Positions 1-8,081 of a DNA stretch of 64,000 nucleotides are shown piece after piece; the stretch's first letter is position 1, and every line of letters starts with the position of its first letter. The notes under the pieces were generated by a model that was given only the letters and a program-made list of their open reading frames with translations, had not been told where the DNA came from and ran no database searches. Made by a program: the position numbers and the translations under genes. Source of the DNA: Pseudoalteromonas luteoviolacea (GTDB lineage Bacteria > Pseudomonadota > Gammaproteobacteria > Enterobacterales > Alteromonadaceae). The stretch is from contig NZ_CP015411.1 of NCBI RefSeq assembly GCF_001750165.1, positions 1,578,001 to 1,642,000 of the forward strand, in the 5' to 3' direction.

Positions 1-890
1 TGTTTGTCATCAAACTGCACACCGGTATCTTGTACTTCAATCAGCAGATCAGTGTCTTGTTCTTCAATAATGATACTGATATGGCCCGCCTTGGCATAGG
101 GCGCAATGCCGTATTTCACGGCGTTTTCGACAATAGGTAATAAGAGTAAAGAGGGGACAGGCAGCTGTTCCAATGCACTATGGCAATCAATATCAAAGGT
201 GAACCTGTCGGCAAAACGTTTTTGCTGTAAAACCAAATACAGTTCTACCAGCTTTAGCTCTTGCTCAAGAGGGATAAATTGCTTTTTGGCCTGTTGAATG
301 GTTTGACGTAGTAGGTCGCTCAAGTCGTAAATTAAGCCTTTTGCGTTTTGTGGGTTATGTGTCACTTCGCTTGCGATGAGGTTAAGCGTATTAAATAAAA
401 AGTGTGGGTTAGACTGCATTTTTAGTATTTGTAGTTCTGCTTTTTGTGTTTGTAGCTGTGATTGAAAGTGATATGTTTGCTGTTTAAACATGAGCATCAC
501 CGCAATGTAAACCAAGGTCTCAAGTAACATAATGACAATCGGTAAAAAAGTCACTTGAGGGGCTGCGGGGTTGATGGGTAAGTTCACAATTGGGCCAATG
601 AGTGCATAGAGTATTATGATGACAAACGGCCTAAGCATCCAAATATTGTGACGTAGGTGTGGTGGAAAAAGTCGCGCTAACACAGGCTCTAAGGCATTAA
701 ACAAAAGGTAACCTGCGCCAAACCCGCTCCAAACCTTGAATGTAGCCTGAGCAAATAACTGTAGTGTGAAGGCATCAAGCACAAATAATACGCTCGACAG
801 CAGCAAGATATTGAACCAAGGCCAAATCAGTAAAAATATCCAAGCTTGCGTTTTTCTTTTGTTATATAGCCCAATTTGACTCGGTGGCAT
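1..890 (-). CDS. LytS/YehU-type sensor histidine kinase, 3' end outside window
   Basis: Membrane histidine kinase of the LytS (His_kinase PF06580) family, which signals to a LytTR-type response regulator. Read on the minus strand, the N-terminal ~130 residues form several hydrophobic segments. They are followed by a short coiled stretch and the family's phospho-acceptor motif NPHFLFNTLN, with the histidine near residue 163. Close to the window edge comes the N-box ENAVKYG of the ATPase domain. The gene runs off the left edge, so the G boxes and the probable partner regulator are not visible. The ATG at 890 is taken as start. A GTG at 905 in the same frame is an alternative and neither has a strong ribosome site. 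Family assignment is secure; the ligand is unknown. Confidence 0.88.
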   Translation of the reverse strand, partial: MPPSQIGLYNKRKTQAWIFLLIWPWFNILLLSSVLFVLDAFTLQLFAQATFKVWSGFGAGYLLFNALEPVLARLFPPHLRHNIWMLRPFVIIILYALIGPIVNLPINPAAPQVTFLPIVIMLLETLVYIAVMLMFKQQTYHFQSQLQTQKAELQILKMQSNPHFLFNTLNLIASEVTHNPQNAKGLIYDLSDLLRQTIQQAKKQFIPLEQELKLVELYLVLQQKRFADRFTFDIDCHSALEQLPVPSLLLLPIVENAVKYGIAPYAKAGHISIIIEEQDTDLLIEVQDTGVQFDDK

Positions 891-1046
891 ATCTAATTTA
901 TCCACTTTGTATTCCAGCAATTAGCGACATGCTGCATGGTACAAGCAAATTCGTTGTGATGATACGCCGCGAAAACACCGTTGATACAGACTTTTACACC
1001 ATCTACACACAACTGACTACGTCACAGCTATTTGCGGTGATATTCC

Positions 1047-1085
1047 TATGTCTCAACACGACGAGCAATTGTTCGCTGAGACATA
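1047..1085. repeat. Inverted repeat upstream of the lipoprotein hydrolase gene
   Basis: Perfect 9-bp arms TATGTCTCA (1047-1055) and TGAGACATA (1077-1085) enclose a second near-palindrome centred on CAATTG (1062-1075). The structure lies between two divergent genes and ends 13 bp before the start codon of the hydrolase. It could be an operator or a 5'-UTR hairpin. There is no T-run, so it is not a typical terminator. Confidence 0.55.
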
Positions 1086-1098
1086 AGGAAAAACAAAC

Positions 1099-2946
1099 AT
1101 GGTTTATAACATTCGAGAAAAACAATTTAAGTTAAAACATTCTGTGGTGGCTTTACAAAAAGTACTTGGAGTGTGCTTACTAAGTGGCTTATTAGCCGCA
1201 TGTAGCGATAACGATGATGAAGTTGTGACAGTAGAGGAAACCGTCACGCCAATACCTGTTGAGACGAGACCTGCCACCGGTCCACTGAGCGATGCGTGTT
1301 TAGAGGCAGAGATTAAGACATTGACTACAGCCAAAGGCGTGGAGTTTATTAGAACGCCAGATATTTGTTTTGACGATTTGCCCGGCTATGACTTTTCAGC
1401 CAACTATTTGGAGCTAGAAGGGCTGAGGTTACATTATGTAGATGAAGGGCCAAAAGAGGGTGAAGTGGTACTGTTACTTCATGGTCAGCCGAGTTGGTCA
1501 TATCTATATCGAAAAATGATCCCAATTTTGGCAGATGCCGGCTATCGTGTCATTGCACTGGATAATATGGGGATGGGTAAGTCGGATAAACCTGTGAATA
1601 CCGCAGTTCATCAATATGAACATCATGTGGCTTGGACTAAGGCATTTATTGATCAGTTACAGCTCACAGATATCAATTTGCTTGTGCAAGACTGGGGCAG
1701 CCTTATCGGGCTGAGAATAGCAGGTAATATGTCTGAGCGGTTTGCCAGAATCGTGGTCGCTAACGGTGATATGCCGATTATCCCGACCGGCAGTAACCCT
1801 TATCAGTTACCGAGCTTTGAGATTGATGAGTCGATCACTTTAGATGCGAGTACGTTTTTTGATTCACGGTCCAGTGACCGTGTCGAAGGGTTTCAGCAAT
1901 GGATCAATTATGCAGCCACTGTTCCTGAGTTGATAGCGGGTGATGTGGTGCAAAAGCTTTCAGCAATTGAATTGAGCGATGCGGAGGTCACAGCATACAA
2001 CGCGCCGTATCCAAATGTGCACTATAAAGCGGCGATTCGTGCATTTCCGTCCATGTTATCTGGTATTGAGATGCAAACGTTACCAGCGTGGCAAACGTTA
2101 GGAGCGTTTCACAACCCATTTATGTTTAATGCTGGCGAGTACGACACGGGGCTTGGAAGCGAGTCTAACCAACAAAAGTGGGTCGATCATGTTCCGGGGG
2201 CTGACGGGGTTGATCACCGACGTTTTCTTGCAGGGCATTTTATTCAAGATGATGTAGGAGAAGAGTTGGCGCTACATTTTTTAGCGTTTTTGCAATCGAC
2301 TACGGTAGTTGAGCCACTTGTTACCGGTGGACCAAGCTACAACATGCGCTATTGTGAAATTTTATTGCCGTATCAGCAAGACGGTAAGGTGGTTGCGCAA
2401 GTATGGGGCACCCCTGGCGTTGATATGTGCCAGCAAACACAGTGGGATGCCATTGAATTTGATGATGTTGCCGAGCAATACGGGGCCTTGGATGCCATTC
2501 CAAATGGACCACGCTTTTTTGTGGTGGACGAAAGCCGAGATGGTGACACAATCACGCTTGACGCAGACACTGAGTTTCGTCAATTTGGCGATGTTAAAAT
2601 GCGCCTGCTCACAACTGCTGATTTGAGTGTGGCAGGTGGTGAGCAAGTGCCGTATGTAGCCGGTGCAGTAACTAGAAGTAATACTTGGCACTTTTACCAA
2701 GGTAGACGCGTGTATGAAATTACCGATAACACGGGGCAAGTTTATGTGATGCAATCGTTTAGCCGTATTTCGGATGCGTCATTGCAAATGGATGACTTAA
2801 AGGAGTTAGAAACACGGCTAAACTTACCCGATGGTTGGCACTATTCAAGTCGTATTTTGACCGAGCCATTAAATGTCACTGCGGTTGGCGGTATAGCGTA
2901 TGTAATGCAAGATGAATTAGGTAACAGTTACCAGCTTGTGCAGTAA
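1099..2946 (+). CDS. Haloalkane-dehalogenase-like alpha/beta hydrolase lipoprotein with extra C-terminal domain
   Basis: Predicted exported lipoprotein: a signal peptide ends in the lipobox LLAAC with Cys35. Residues ~85-395 are an alpha/beta hydrolase closest in motif to haloalkane dehalogenases and epoxide hydrolases. These include HGQPSWSYLYRK around His128 (oxyanion region), the nucleophile elbow VQDWGS with Asp198 instead of Ser, an acid candidate in GEYDTG, and the catalytic His380 in AGHFIQDD. An Asp nucleophile is known to displace halide or open epoxides, so this chemistry is inferred. Residues ~400-615 form a second region that I do not recognise; classical dehalogenases are ~300 residues and lack it. 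An AAGGA-like site precedes the ATG. The gene stands alone, divergent from the kinase. Confidence 0.8.
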   Translation: MVYNIREKQFKLKHSVVALQKVLGVCLLSGLLAACSDNDDEVVTVEETVTPIPVETRPATGPLSDACLEAEIKTLTTAKGVEFIRTPDICFDDLPGYDFSANYLELEGLRLHYVDEGPKEGEVVLLLHGQPSWSYLYRKMIPILADAGYRVIALDNMGMGKSDKPVNTAVHQYEHHVAWTKAFIDQLQLTDINLLVQDWGSLIGLRIAGNMSERFARIVVANGDMPIIPTGSNPYQLPSFEIDESITLDASTFFDSRSSDRVEGFQQWINYAATVPELIAGDVVQKLSAIELSDAEVTAYNAPYPNVHYKAAIRAFPSMLSGIEMQTLPAWQTLGAFHNPFMFNAGEYDTGLGSESNQQKWVDHVPGADGVDHRRFLAGHFIQDDVGEELALHFLAFLQSTTVVEPLVTGGPSYNMRYCEILLPYQQDGKVVAQVWGTPGVDMCQQTQWDAIEFDDVAEQYGALDAIPNGPRFFVVDESRDGDTITLDADTEFRQFGDVKMRLLTTADLSVAGGEQVPYVAGAVTRSNTWHFYQGRRVYEITDNTGQVYVMQSFSRISDASLQMDDLKELETRLNLPDGWHYSSRILTEPLNVTAVGGIAYVMQDELGNSYQLVQ

Positions 2947-2983
2947 TCCACTCTGTCACCTCGTTGTACGGGGTGGCACATTT

Positions 2984-3232
2984 TTATTGATTATGACTTT
3001 TTTGTTTTTTAAACAGTCGTTTAGTTGCATGCCAGCATCGCCAGCCGATAAATAGGAGTGTGCCAAAAAGAAATGAATAAATTGCAAATGCAGCGACTTG
3101 AATAATAAAAACGATGGAAAATACTAAAAAAACAATTATTCCTATAAGCAGTTTGGGAGATCTTGCCAGGTACTTTGCAAAGAGTAGGGGTAAAAACAGC
3201 TCTAAAACACGCTCCCTTCGATGAACATTCAT
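2984..3232 (-). CDS. Small membrane protein of unknown function
   Basis: An 82-residue protein with a basic N-terminus, two adjacent hydrophobic stretches (about residues 27-45 and 46-65) and a basic tail (KRLFKKQK). This topology fits a small inner-membrane protein with both ends in the cytoplasm. An AAGGAAAG ribosome site sits about 8 bases before the ATG, which supports real translation. It converges with the upstream hydrolase gene with a gap of 37 bp. I do not recognise a family, and the function is unknown. Confidence 0.55.
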   Translation of the reverse strand: MNVHRRERVLELFLPLLFAKYLARSPKLLIGIIVFLVFSIVFIIQVAAFAIYSFLFGTLLFIGWRCWHATKRLFKKQKSHNQ

Positions 3233-3501
3233 GATAAAACTTTCCTTGTTAAATAAATTAATATAAAAACCAATAATAAATTATCAGTTTATTAGGTTCA
3301 AAACAAATGTTAGGTAATTAGTATTATTCATCTATTAAATAACTAGCTTATTAATAGGCTATTGGTTGCTATTTATATAGGAGGCTCATAGGTTTTGTTT
3401 AAATATCATTGCATATTGTTAAATGTTAAATTAGATTGTCACAGGTCTTGGACAGTGAATCTATTTATGTTTTATTTTTATGCATTATAAGGAGCTAGTT
3501 A

Positions 3502-3945
3502 ATGCGAAAAAAAATACTCCCCATTGCGATGGTACTTTCATCATTTTCCGCTTTCTCTGCTGAGTTTGAATTTGCGACAGGAATTGGGTCACAGTATGCA
3601 GGGGTGTTAGGTGTGCAGGCCGCTGTGAAAGTCGACAACAGCAGGTATTTCGCAGCCTTAGGGCTTATCGGTGTGACCGCAGGTGCGCAATTTCAAATTC
3701 CTGACAAGCCTCATCATTCTATGGGCGTAAATTTTGGCAGATTTTATGGCGTATTTAATGATGATACAGATTTTTTAGGGCTGACCTATAACTACCACTT
3801 TAATGGTTTTCACAACTCAGGTTGGGAGATAGGAACGGGCATAAGTTATTTTCGAACCGATGAGTATCATGCGCTCTTTGGCCATAAAAAGCATGAAGAA
3901 GAAAGGGAAGTGGGACTACTATTTAACATTGGCTACAAGTTCTAA
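3502..3945 (+). CDS. Small secreted, probably outer-membrane beta-barrel protein
   Basis: A 147-residue protein with a clear signal peptide (cleavage expected after the AFSA segment, near residue 19). The rest alternates polar and hydrophobic residues with many Gly, Tyr and Phe, and ends in GYKF. A C-terminal phenylalanine after such strands is the usual outer-membrane insertion signal. The length fits a small 6- or 8-stranded barrel. An AAGGAG site lies 8 bases before the ATG. The upstream 270 bp are very AT-rich and hold no other gene. No enzyme motif is visible and the role is unknown. Confidence 0.7.
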   Translation: MRKKILPIAMVLSSFSAFSAEFEFATGIGSQYAGVLGVQAAVKVDNSRYFAALGLIGVTAGAQFQIPDKPHHSMGVNFGRFYGVFNDDTDFLGLTYNYHFNGFHNSGWEIGTGISYFRTDEYHALFGHKKHEEEREVGLLFNIGYKF

Positions 3946-4296
3946 GCTGATTGTTTCATTGGCAGTCAGGCACGTAATGTATGAGGCAAAGAGTTAGTTT
4001 GTTGTGATTAAGGATAGAAGTGAACAGCAGAACAATAATATCCATCTTTTCACGACTGTGATAGTGCCAACTTGATTGCTTGCAAAGCCGCTTAATGACC
4101 GACTTGCCTAGATCCTTGCTAGGCAATGATATGGTATTTTGGCCGTTACTAATCGGATCTGCGATCCATGATTGAAGGCATTCTAATCACTGCGCATATC
4201 ACTTAGCACCATGTATTACTCAATTTGTAAGTGCTGAAGATGAGTTTGAAGGGATGATGCCAACCTATTGGCATCGTAAACCTGACCCATATTCGA
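3946..4296. other. Intergenic stretch with one hairpin, no gene seen
   Basis: About 350 bp without a supported gene. The only structure I see is a perfect 8-bp stem with a 4-base loop, GATGCCAA/TTGGCATC at 4256-4275. It lies just downstream of the minus-strand gene that ends at 4297 and could help to end its transcript, although no T-run follows. Confidence 0.4.
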
Positions 4297-4626
4297 TTAC
4301 GTGTTCAATGATTGCTTCATTGAAAAGGGTAAAATCTCTTGATCAGAAAAGTGGACTTTATAACAGGGGTGAGTGCTCCATAAGCCATTTGTTTTACGTG
4401 TTTCATAGCCAACACTAAATGCGACTATCTTTCTATCATTACGTACTAATTTAGCTGAAATATCACAATATCTGACATAAATATCGCTTAAGGCTTCAAA
4501 GAACTTGCCACTTGTAATAGGCCCTGTTTGCATTTGCTCTTCACTTTGTTTAGTGACTTGCTCTAATGTTTCCTCTGCTTTATTACACTGACTACCAGTC
4601 TCTGCTGCAGGTATGGATTTATCCAT
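4297..4626 (-). CDS. Hypothetical protein, 109 residues
   Basis: Translated from an ATG with a good AGGAG site about 7 bases upstream, which is the main reason to accept it. The first ~45 residues are Glu/Gln/Thr-rich and probably disordered. Residues ~45-109 look like a small folded domain with several aromatic and Cys residues. There is no signal peptide and no membrane helix. I do not recognise the family. It is divergent from the DNA glycosylase gene at 5002, with a heptanucleotide repeat in the shared intergenic space. Confidence 0.5.
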   Translation of the reverse strand: MDKSIPAAETGSQCNKAEETLEQVTKQSEEQMQTGPITSGKFFEALSDIYVRYCDISAKLVRNDRKIVAFSVGYETRKTNGLWSTHPCYKVHFSDQEILPFSMKQSLNT

Positions 4627-4752
4627 GAGAAGCTCCTTTTTTGGAACATTGATGTTACACTTAGTTTACATCTCAAGTGCTTACATATTCAAGATCAGTC
4701 GTGTGAAATATAATGGGGAATTGATCTTGAACAGGCGGTTTCAAAGTACTGT

Positions 4753-4790
4753 ATTGCTAATTGCTAATTGCTAATTGCTAATTGCTAATT
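4753..4790. repeat. Heptanucleotide tandem repeat (ATTGCTA, five copies plus ATT)
   Basis: Five perfect head-to-tail copies of ATTGCTA at 4753-4787, followed by ATT. The tract lies in the 375-bp space between two divergent genes (starts at 4626 and 5002), where nothing else is recognisable. Slippage-prone short repeats in such places can change promoter spacing; that role here is inference. Confidence 0.9.
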
Positions 4791-5001
4791 AAGCACAGAC
4801 AAAACCATGCGAGATTGTAGCTAGCATCATCGGAAGTATGACAGCATTTTGAGATGTTTGTTGGTTATCCGATAGGACCGTATCGATGAGTCGGCTTTTC
4901 ATTTTAGTGCATTTGCACATTAGGTATTAATGCACCTACTATACTTTTCATGTTATTTTACAAGCTAGTAAGCCCGTTGTTACCACGAGAGTTTAAGCAC
5001 A

Positions 5002-6129
5002 ATGCCAGAACCTTTTAAGCATGTTTTTAATCTAGAACTTGTTCGTCTTATGGCGCTGCATTTTCATCGCAATTTCTCTGAATTTTCGTCTGATGGTTTT
5101 ATTTCACATATCGACAATCAATTCGATGGATTGGAGTTTAAACAACGCAGTCAACGAATTTGTGAGGCGATGATAGCGTATCTACCTGATGACTTTGAAG
5201 CTGCAGCCAGGATCATCGAACAGTCTTTAGGAGATACAATCGAGGGAGATTGGAGTCTCGCAACCAGCAATGAGCACGGTATCTCTGGTTGGGCAATTTT
5301 ACCTATGGCGCAATACGTTGCTATCAGGGGGCATGGGCATTTTGATCGTGCCATGGGCTTGCTAAAAGAGATGACAAAGCGTAATACGGCTGAATTTGCG
5401 ATACGGCATTTTTTGGACGCAGATCCTGATCGCACATTAAGCGTGATGAAAACTTGGACACGTGATGAGAATTTAAATGTAAGAAGGCTTGCCAGTGAAG
5501 GGTGTAGACCAAGGCTACCGTGGGGCCTGAGATTGAAACAATATGTTGAAAACCCCGAGCCGGTGATAAGCCTATTGGAATTATTGAAAGATGATCCCAG
5601 TGAATATGTCAGGCGATCAGTGGCGAATAACCTAAATGATATTGCTAAAGATCACCCTGACACCGTTTGCGAAACTGCGAAACGCTGGCTGAGACAAGCA
5701 TCACCTGAGCGGACAGCACTCGTTAAACATGCGTGTCGGACTTTGCTTAAGAATGGCCACACAGAAACGCTACTCGTATTGGGGTACTCAGAGGCTGTAT
5801 TATCATCAGCGATATTACGGGTGTCTTCACCAGCGCTCGCATTTGGCAATCACATAGAGTTAACCGCTGAACTTTCAAGTAGCAGTGATATGGCTCAGCC
5901 TTTGATGATAGATTATATTGTGCATCATCAAAAAGCCAATGGCTCAACGTCACCTAAAGTGTTTAAGTGGAATACACAGGAGTTAGCACCGCATAGCACC
6001 ACAAAAATAAAAAAGAAACACACGATAAAGCCGATCACAACGCGTACTTATTATCCAGGTATACACAAAGTAGAATTACAAGTGAATGGTAAAGTAGTTG
6101 CTCAAACTCAGTTTGAACTGATGATGTAA
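5002..6129 (+). CDS. alkC: AlkC-type DNA alkylation repair glycosylase with C-terminal Ig-like domain
   Basis: Base-excision repair glycosylase of the HEAT-repeat AlkC/AlkD superfamily, which removes alkylated purines without flipping the base. Residues ~1-265 are helical HEAT-like repeats. The stretch ~161-220 carries the AlkC hallmarks RRLASEGCRPRLPW and EYVRRSVANNLNDIAK. Residues ~270-375 change to beta-rich sequence that reads as an immunoglobulin-like domain, which is known in one branch of AlkC proteins. No signal peptide is present, so it acts in the cytoplasm. The gene stands alone; a hairpin follows the stop. The ATG at 5002 gives the expected N-terminus, although no strong ribosome site is visible. 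Confidence 0.85.
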   Translation: MPEPFKHVFNLELVRLMALHFHRNFSEFSSDGFISHIDNQFDGLEFKQRSQRICEAMIAYLPDDFEAAARIIEQSLGDTIEGDWSLATSNEHGISGWAILPMAQYVAIRGHGHFDRAMGLLKEMTKRNTAEFAIRHFLDADPDRTLSVMKTWTRDENLNVRRLASEGCRPRLPWGLRLKQYVENPEPVISLLELLKDDPSEYVRRSVANNLNDIAKDHPDTVCETAKRWLRQASPERTALVKHACRTLLKNGHTETLLVLGYSEAVLSSAILRVSSPALAFGNHIELTAELSSSSDMAQPLMIDYIVHHQKANGSTSPKVFKWNTQELAPHSTTKIKKKHTIKPITTRTYYPGIHKVELQVNGKVVAQTQFELMM

Positions 6130-6140
6130 ATTTACTTTTT

Positions 6141-6172
6141 GCAAAGCTAGCGCATTACGCACTTGGCTTTGC
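6141..6172 (+). terminator. Probable terminator after alkC
   Basis: Arms GCAAAGC (6141-6147) and GCTTTGC (6166-6172) with an inner GCG/CGC pair, followed by a short T-containing run. The position, 12 bp after the stop of alkC, fits a transcript end. The T-run is weak. Confidence 0.5.
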
Positions 6173-6433
6173 CTATTTTGATAGTTTCACGTTTCTTTAA
6201 TAGAAATAAATTTCAAGTTTACTCTACCTCAATTCTGACTAATTCACAGGAGATGATTATTTTTCAATGTCTACAAACTGCTTATAAATCAAGTTTATGT
6301 GTTTTTTTATGTGCATTTCGAATTTTTTAACTTGCATCTTGTTCATTAATTAAACACAGTCGTATTTAGATAAGTGCAACAACGAGGTGCATTTGTCTAC
6401 TTGATAAAGGTTGAAAAATAAATAGGAATTAGT
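6173..6433 (+). promoter_or_regulatory. AT-rich leader upstream of the double-glycine peptide gene
   Basis: About 260 bp with no gene, very AT-rich, ending in the ribosome site AGGAA before the peptide ATG. A promoter is expected here because the upstream gene ends in a hairpin, but I cannot place -35 and -10 boxes with certainty. Confidence 0.35.
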
Positions 6434-6595
6434 ATGAAGCTGAATAAAGTAAACTTAAAAGAACTAAGCAGTCATAAAAATTTAAACAACAAACAAACAC
6501 GCCAAATCGGCGGTGGTGCGTCTGCGTACAGCAGAGATTATGGTGCATGCCATACTGCGCCGGTATTTTGTCCAACAGCAATAATTTGTAATTAA
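6434..6595 (+). CDS. Double-glycine leader peptide (bacteriocin/RiPP-like precursor), 53 residues
   Basis: A short gene with an AGGAA ribosome site 6 bases before ATG. The product starts MKLNKVNLKELSS and has a basic, Asn-rich leader that ends in QIGGG (residues 24-28). After the double glycine comes a core of about 25 residues, Ala/Tyr-rich, with three cysteines (Cys39, Cys46, Cys52). Leaders ending in GG are normally cut by C39-peptidase ABC exporters, so this is a likely secreted peptide or modified natural product precursor. A hairpin follows 5 bp after the stop and a CPBP membrane protease gene starts 137 bp further on. Its leader resembles that of the broken peptide gene at 60744-60909. 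No exporter or maturase lies in the window. Product activity is unknown. Confidence 0.75.
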   Translation: MKLNKVNLKELSSHKNLNNKQTRQIGGGASAYSRDYGACHTAPVFCPTAIICN

Positions 6596-6600
6596 TGTTA

Positions 6601-6619
6601 AGCCCAGTATTGCTGGGCT
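6601..6619 (+). terminator. Hairpin between the peptide gene and the CPBP protease gene
   Basis: A perfect 7-bp stem AGCCCAG/CTGGGCT with a 5-base loop starts 5 bp after the peptide stop codon. No T-run follows. It may act as a partial terminator or an mRNA-stabilising processing stem, so that the peptide is made in excess over the downstream protease; this pattern is common in bacteriocin operons. Confidence 0.55.
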
Positions 6620-6732
6620 GAACGCTAAGTTAAAAATTAATATAGTTCATAAGGTGCTTTAACGTACAATGTTGTAAAAGTTACTATTTTTCCCCATTTT
6701 TGGGTGAAAGTACAAATTAAGCAGCATTGAAG

Positions 6733-7611
6733 ATGAATTCACCTTTTGAACTATTTGGTTTGACGTTAAACGCTGGGATCGTCATTTCTTTTCTTCCAGC
6801 ATTATTGTCCATTTGTACCCTTTCTTTTTTGCTGCAACGAACAGCAATCGCTTTGGCCGCCTTATCGACCTTATTTGCTTACTATTTTGGTATTGTTGAT
6901 GTTGCTGGCTTGCTCGGGATCTTCAGCCTATTTGCGATGAGTTTTGGCTTCAGCTTATTCAATCATGCTGGTGTTCGCTGGCTACTTGGGATCGGTATTT
7001 TTGTTACATCCATTTTGTTTTTTGTTCATGCCTTTCCCGGTTTCAATAACCCATTAGTAATAGAATCTTATTTAGTGAGCGACAATGCAGTGCCATTTTC
7101 GAAGCATTTAAACTTTGACAAGTTGATGGTTGCAATTGCTTTGATGGCTTTGGTTGTTCCGCGTACTCAATCCTCGACTGGCAAAGATGCCGTGAAGGTC
7201 TTTGCCGTATCAACACTGGTGATTTTAATTGGCTTAGCTGGTGGCGTTTTTTCCGGTTTAGTTGAATGGGACCCAAAGCTGAGCCCAATTTTACTGGGTT
7301 GGGTGATTACCAATTTATTCATCACATGTTATGCAGAAGAGGCATTTTTTCGGGGCTTTATACAGACGCAATTTTTCCAAGCTTTTAAACATCGCAAGTT
7401 TGGCTTTTGGCTAACGGTTGTCTTTTCAGGCGTCTTGTTTGGTGTAGTCCATTTTCCTGGTGGCTTAGCCTATACCTTGATAGCTTCGCTACTCGGTTTG
7501 GGCTGTGCTTATAGCTATCAAAAAACAGGTAATATTTTGGTACCGATTTATATTCATTTTGCTTTTAACCTCATGCACTTTAGCCTGTTTACGTATCCTT
7601 TTTTGGCGTGA
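6733..7611 (+). CDS. CPBP-family intramembrane metalloprotease
   Basis: Polytopic membrane protein of the CPBP (CAAX protease and bacteriocin-processing, Abi) family. Hydrophobic helices cover most of the chain. All three family motifs are intact: EEAFFR (EExxxR, about residues 202-207), FGVVH (FxxxH, about 236-240) and HFAFN (HxxxN, about 275-279). These residues are known to form the buried metal site. In Gram-positive bacteria such proteins sit beside bacteriocin genes as immunity or processing proteins. Here the gene directly follows a double-glycine peptide gene, so the same role is a reasonable inference. The ATG at 6733 is preferred over an in-frame TTG at 6727; neither has a strong ribosome site, which hints at coupling to the upstream transcript. 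Confidence 0.85.
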   Translation: MNSPFELFGLTLNAGIVISFLPALLSICTLSFLLQRTAIALAALSTLFAYYFGIVDVAGLLGIFSLFAMSFGFSLFNHAGVRWLLGIGIFVTSILFFVHAFPGFNNPLVIESYLVSDNAVPFSKHLNFDKLMVAIALMALVVPRTQSSTGKDAVKVFAVSTLVILIGLAGGVFSGLVEWDPKLSPILLGWVITNLFITCYAEEAFFRGFIQTQFFQAFKHRKFGFWLTVVFSGVLFGVVHFPGGLAYTLIASLLGLGCAYSYQKTGNILVPIYIHFAFNLMHFSLFTYPFLA

Positions 7612-7718
7612 TTTAAATATATGTGGATCTTCACTTAGGCACTCCTGACATGGGGTGTCAGGGGGCAAGCATATACTGCTCAGACAATAAATATGAATCC
7701 ATTAAAAGGAAGAGCTAA

Positions 7719-8081
7719 GTGAAAATGAACTATTTTGTTGTTGGGACAAACGACATGTCTGCGGCGATTACTTTTTACAATGCGTTATTTGAGCACACAT
7801 CATTCATGCAAACCTATAGCAGCGAGAGAATGACGTTTTGGCAAGCAGAAGATCCCGATTCAGCATTCGCTGTTGCGATCCCGTTTAATCAACAAGCCGC
7901 GACAAATGGCAATGGCACGATGTTGGGGTTTAACGTAGGTAGTGCCGCTGAAGTGGCAAGGCTCTATCACAAGGCGCTTGCACTTGGTGGTAGTTGTGAA
8001 GGCGAACCAAAACAGCGTGGCCCCAAATTTTCGGCTTATGTCAGAGATTTAGATGACAATAAGTTAGTATTTGGTGATTGA
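7719..8081 (+). CDS. VOC-family (glyoxalase/bleomycin-resistance fold) protein
   Basis: A 120-residue single-domain protein of the vicinal oxygen chelate superfamily. It starts MNYFVVGTNDMSAAITFYNALFE, the typical betaalphabeta entry (written here from the second possible start), and ends RDLDDNKLVFGD, the last strand. The usual metal ligands (His in the first strand, Glu in the last) are not conserved, so catalysis is doubtful. A GTG at 7719 has an AAAGGAAG site at proper spacing; the ATG at 7725 is an alternative. It is cytoplasmic. A fragment very like its C-terminus is found again near 17.9 kb. Substrate unknown. Confidence 0.8.
   Translation: MKMNYFVVGTNDMSAAITFYNALFEHTSFMQTYSSERMTFWQAEDPDSAFAVAIPFNQQAATNGNGTMLGFNVGSAAEVARLYHKALALGGSCEGEPKQRGPKFSAYVRDLDDNKLVFGD

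Noticed and set aside
884..1135. An 83-codon plus-strand frame across the divergent promoter region
   Set aside because: It spans the kinase start and the inverted repeat and overlaps the hydrolase start; no family and no ribosome site.
2362..2754. A 130-codon frame antisense to the hydrolase gene
   Set aside because: Shadow of the C-terminal domain of the lipoprotein hydrolase.
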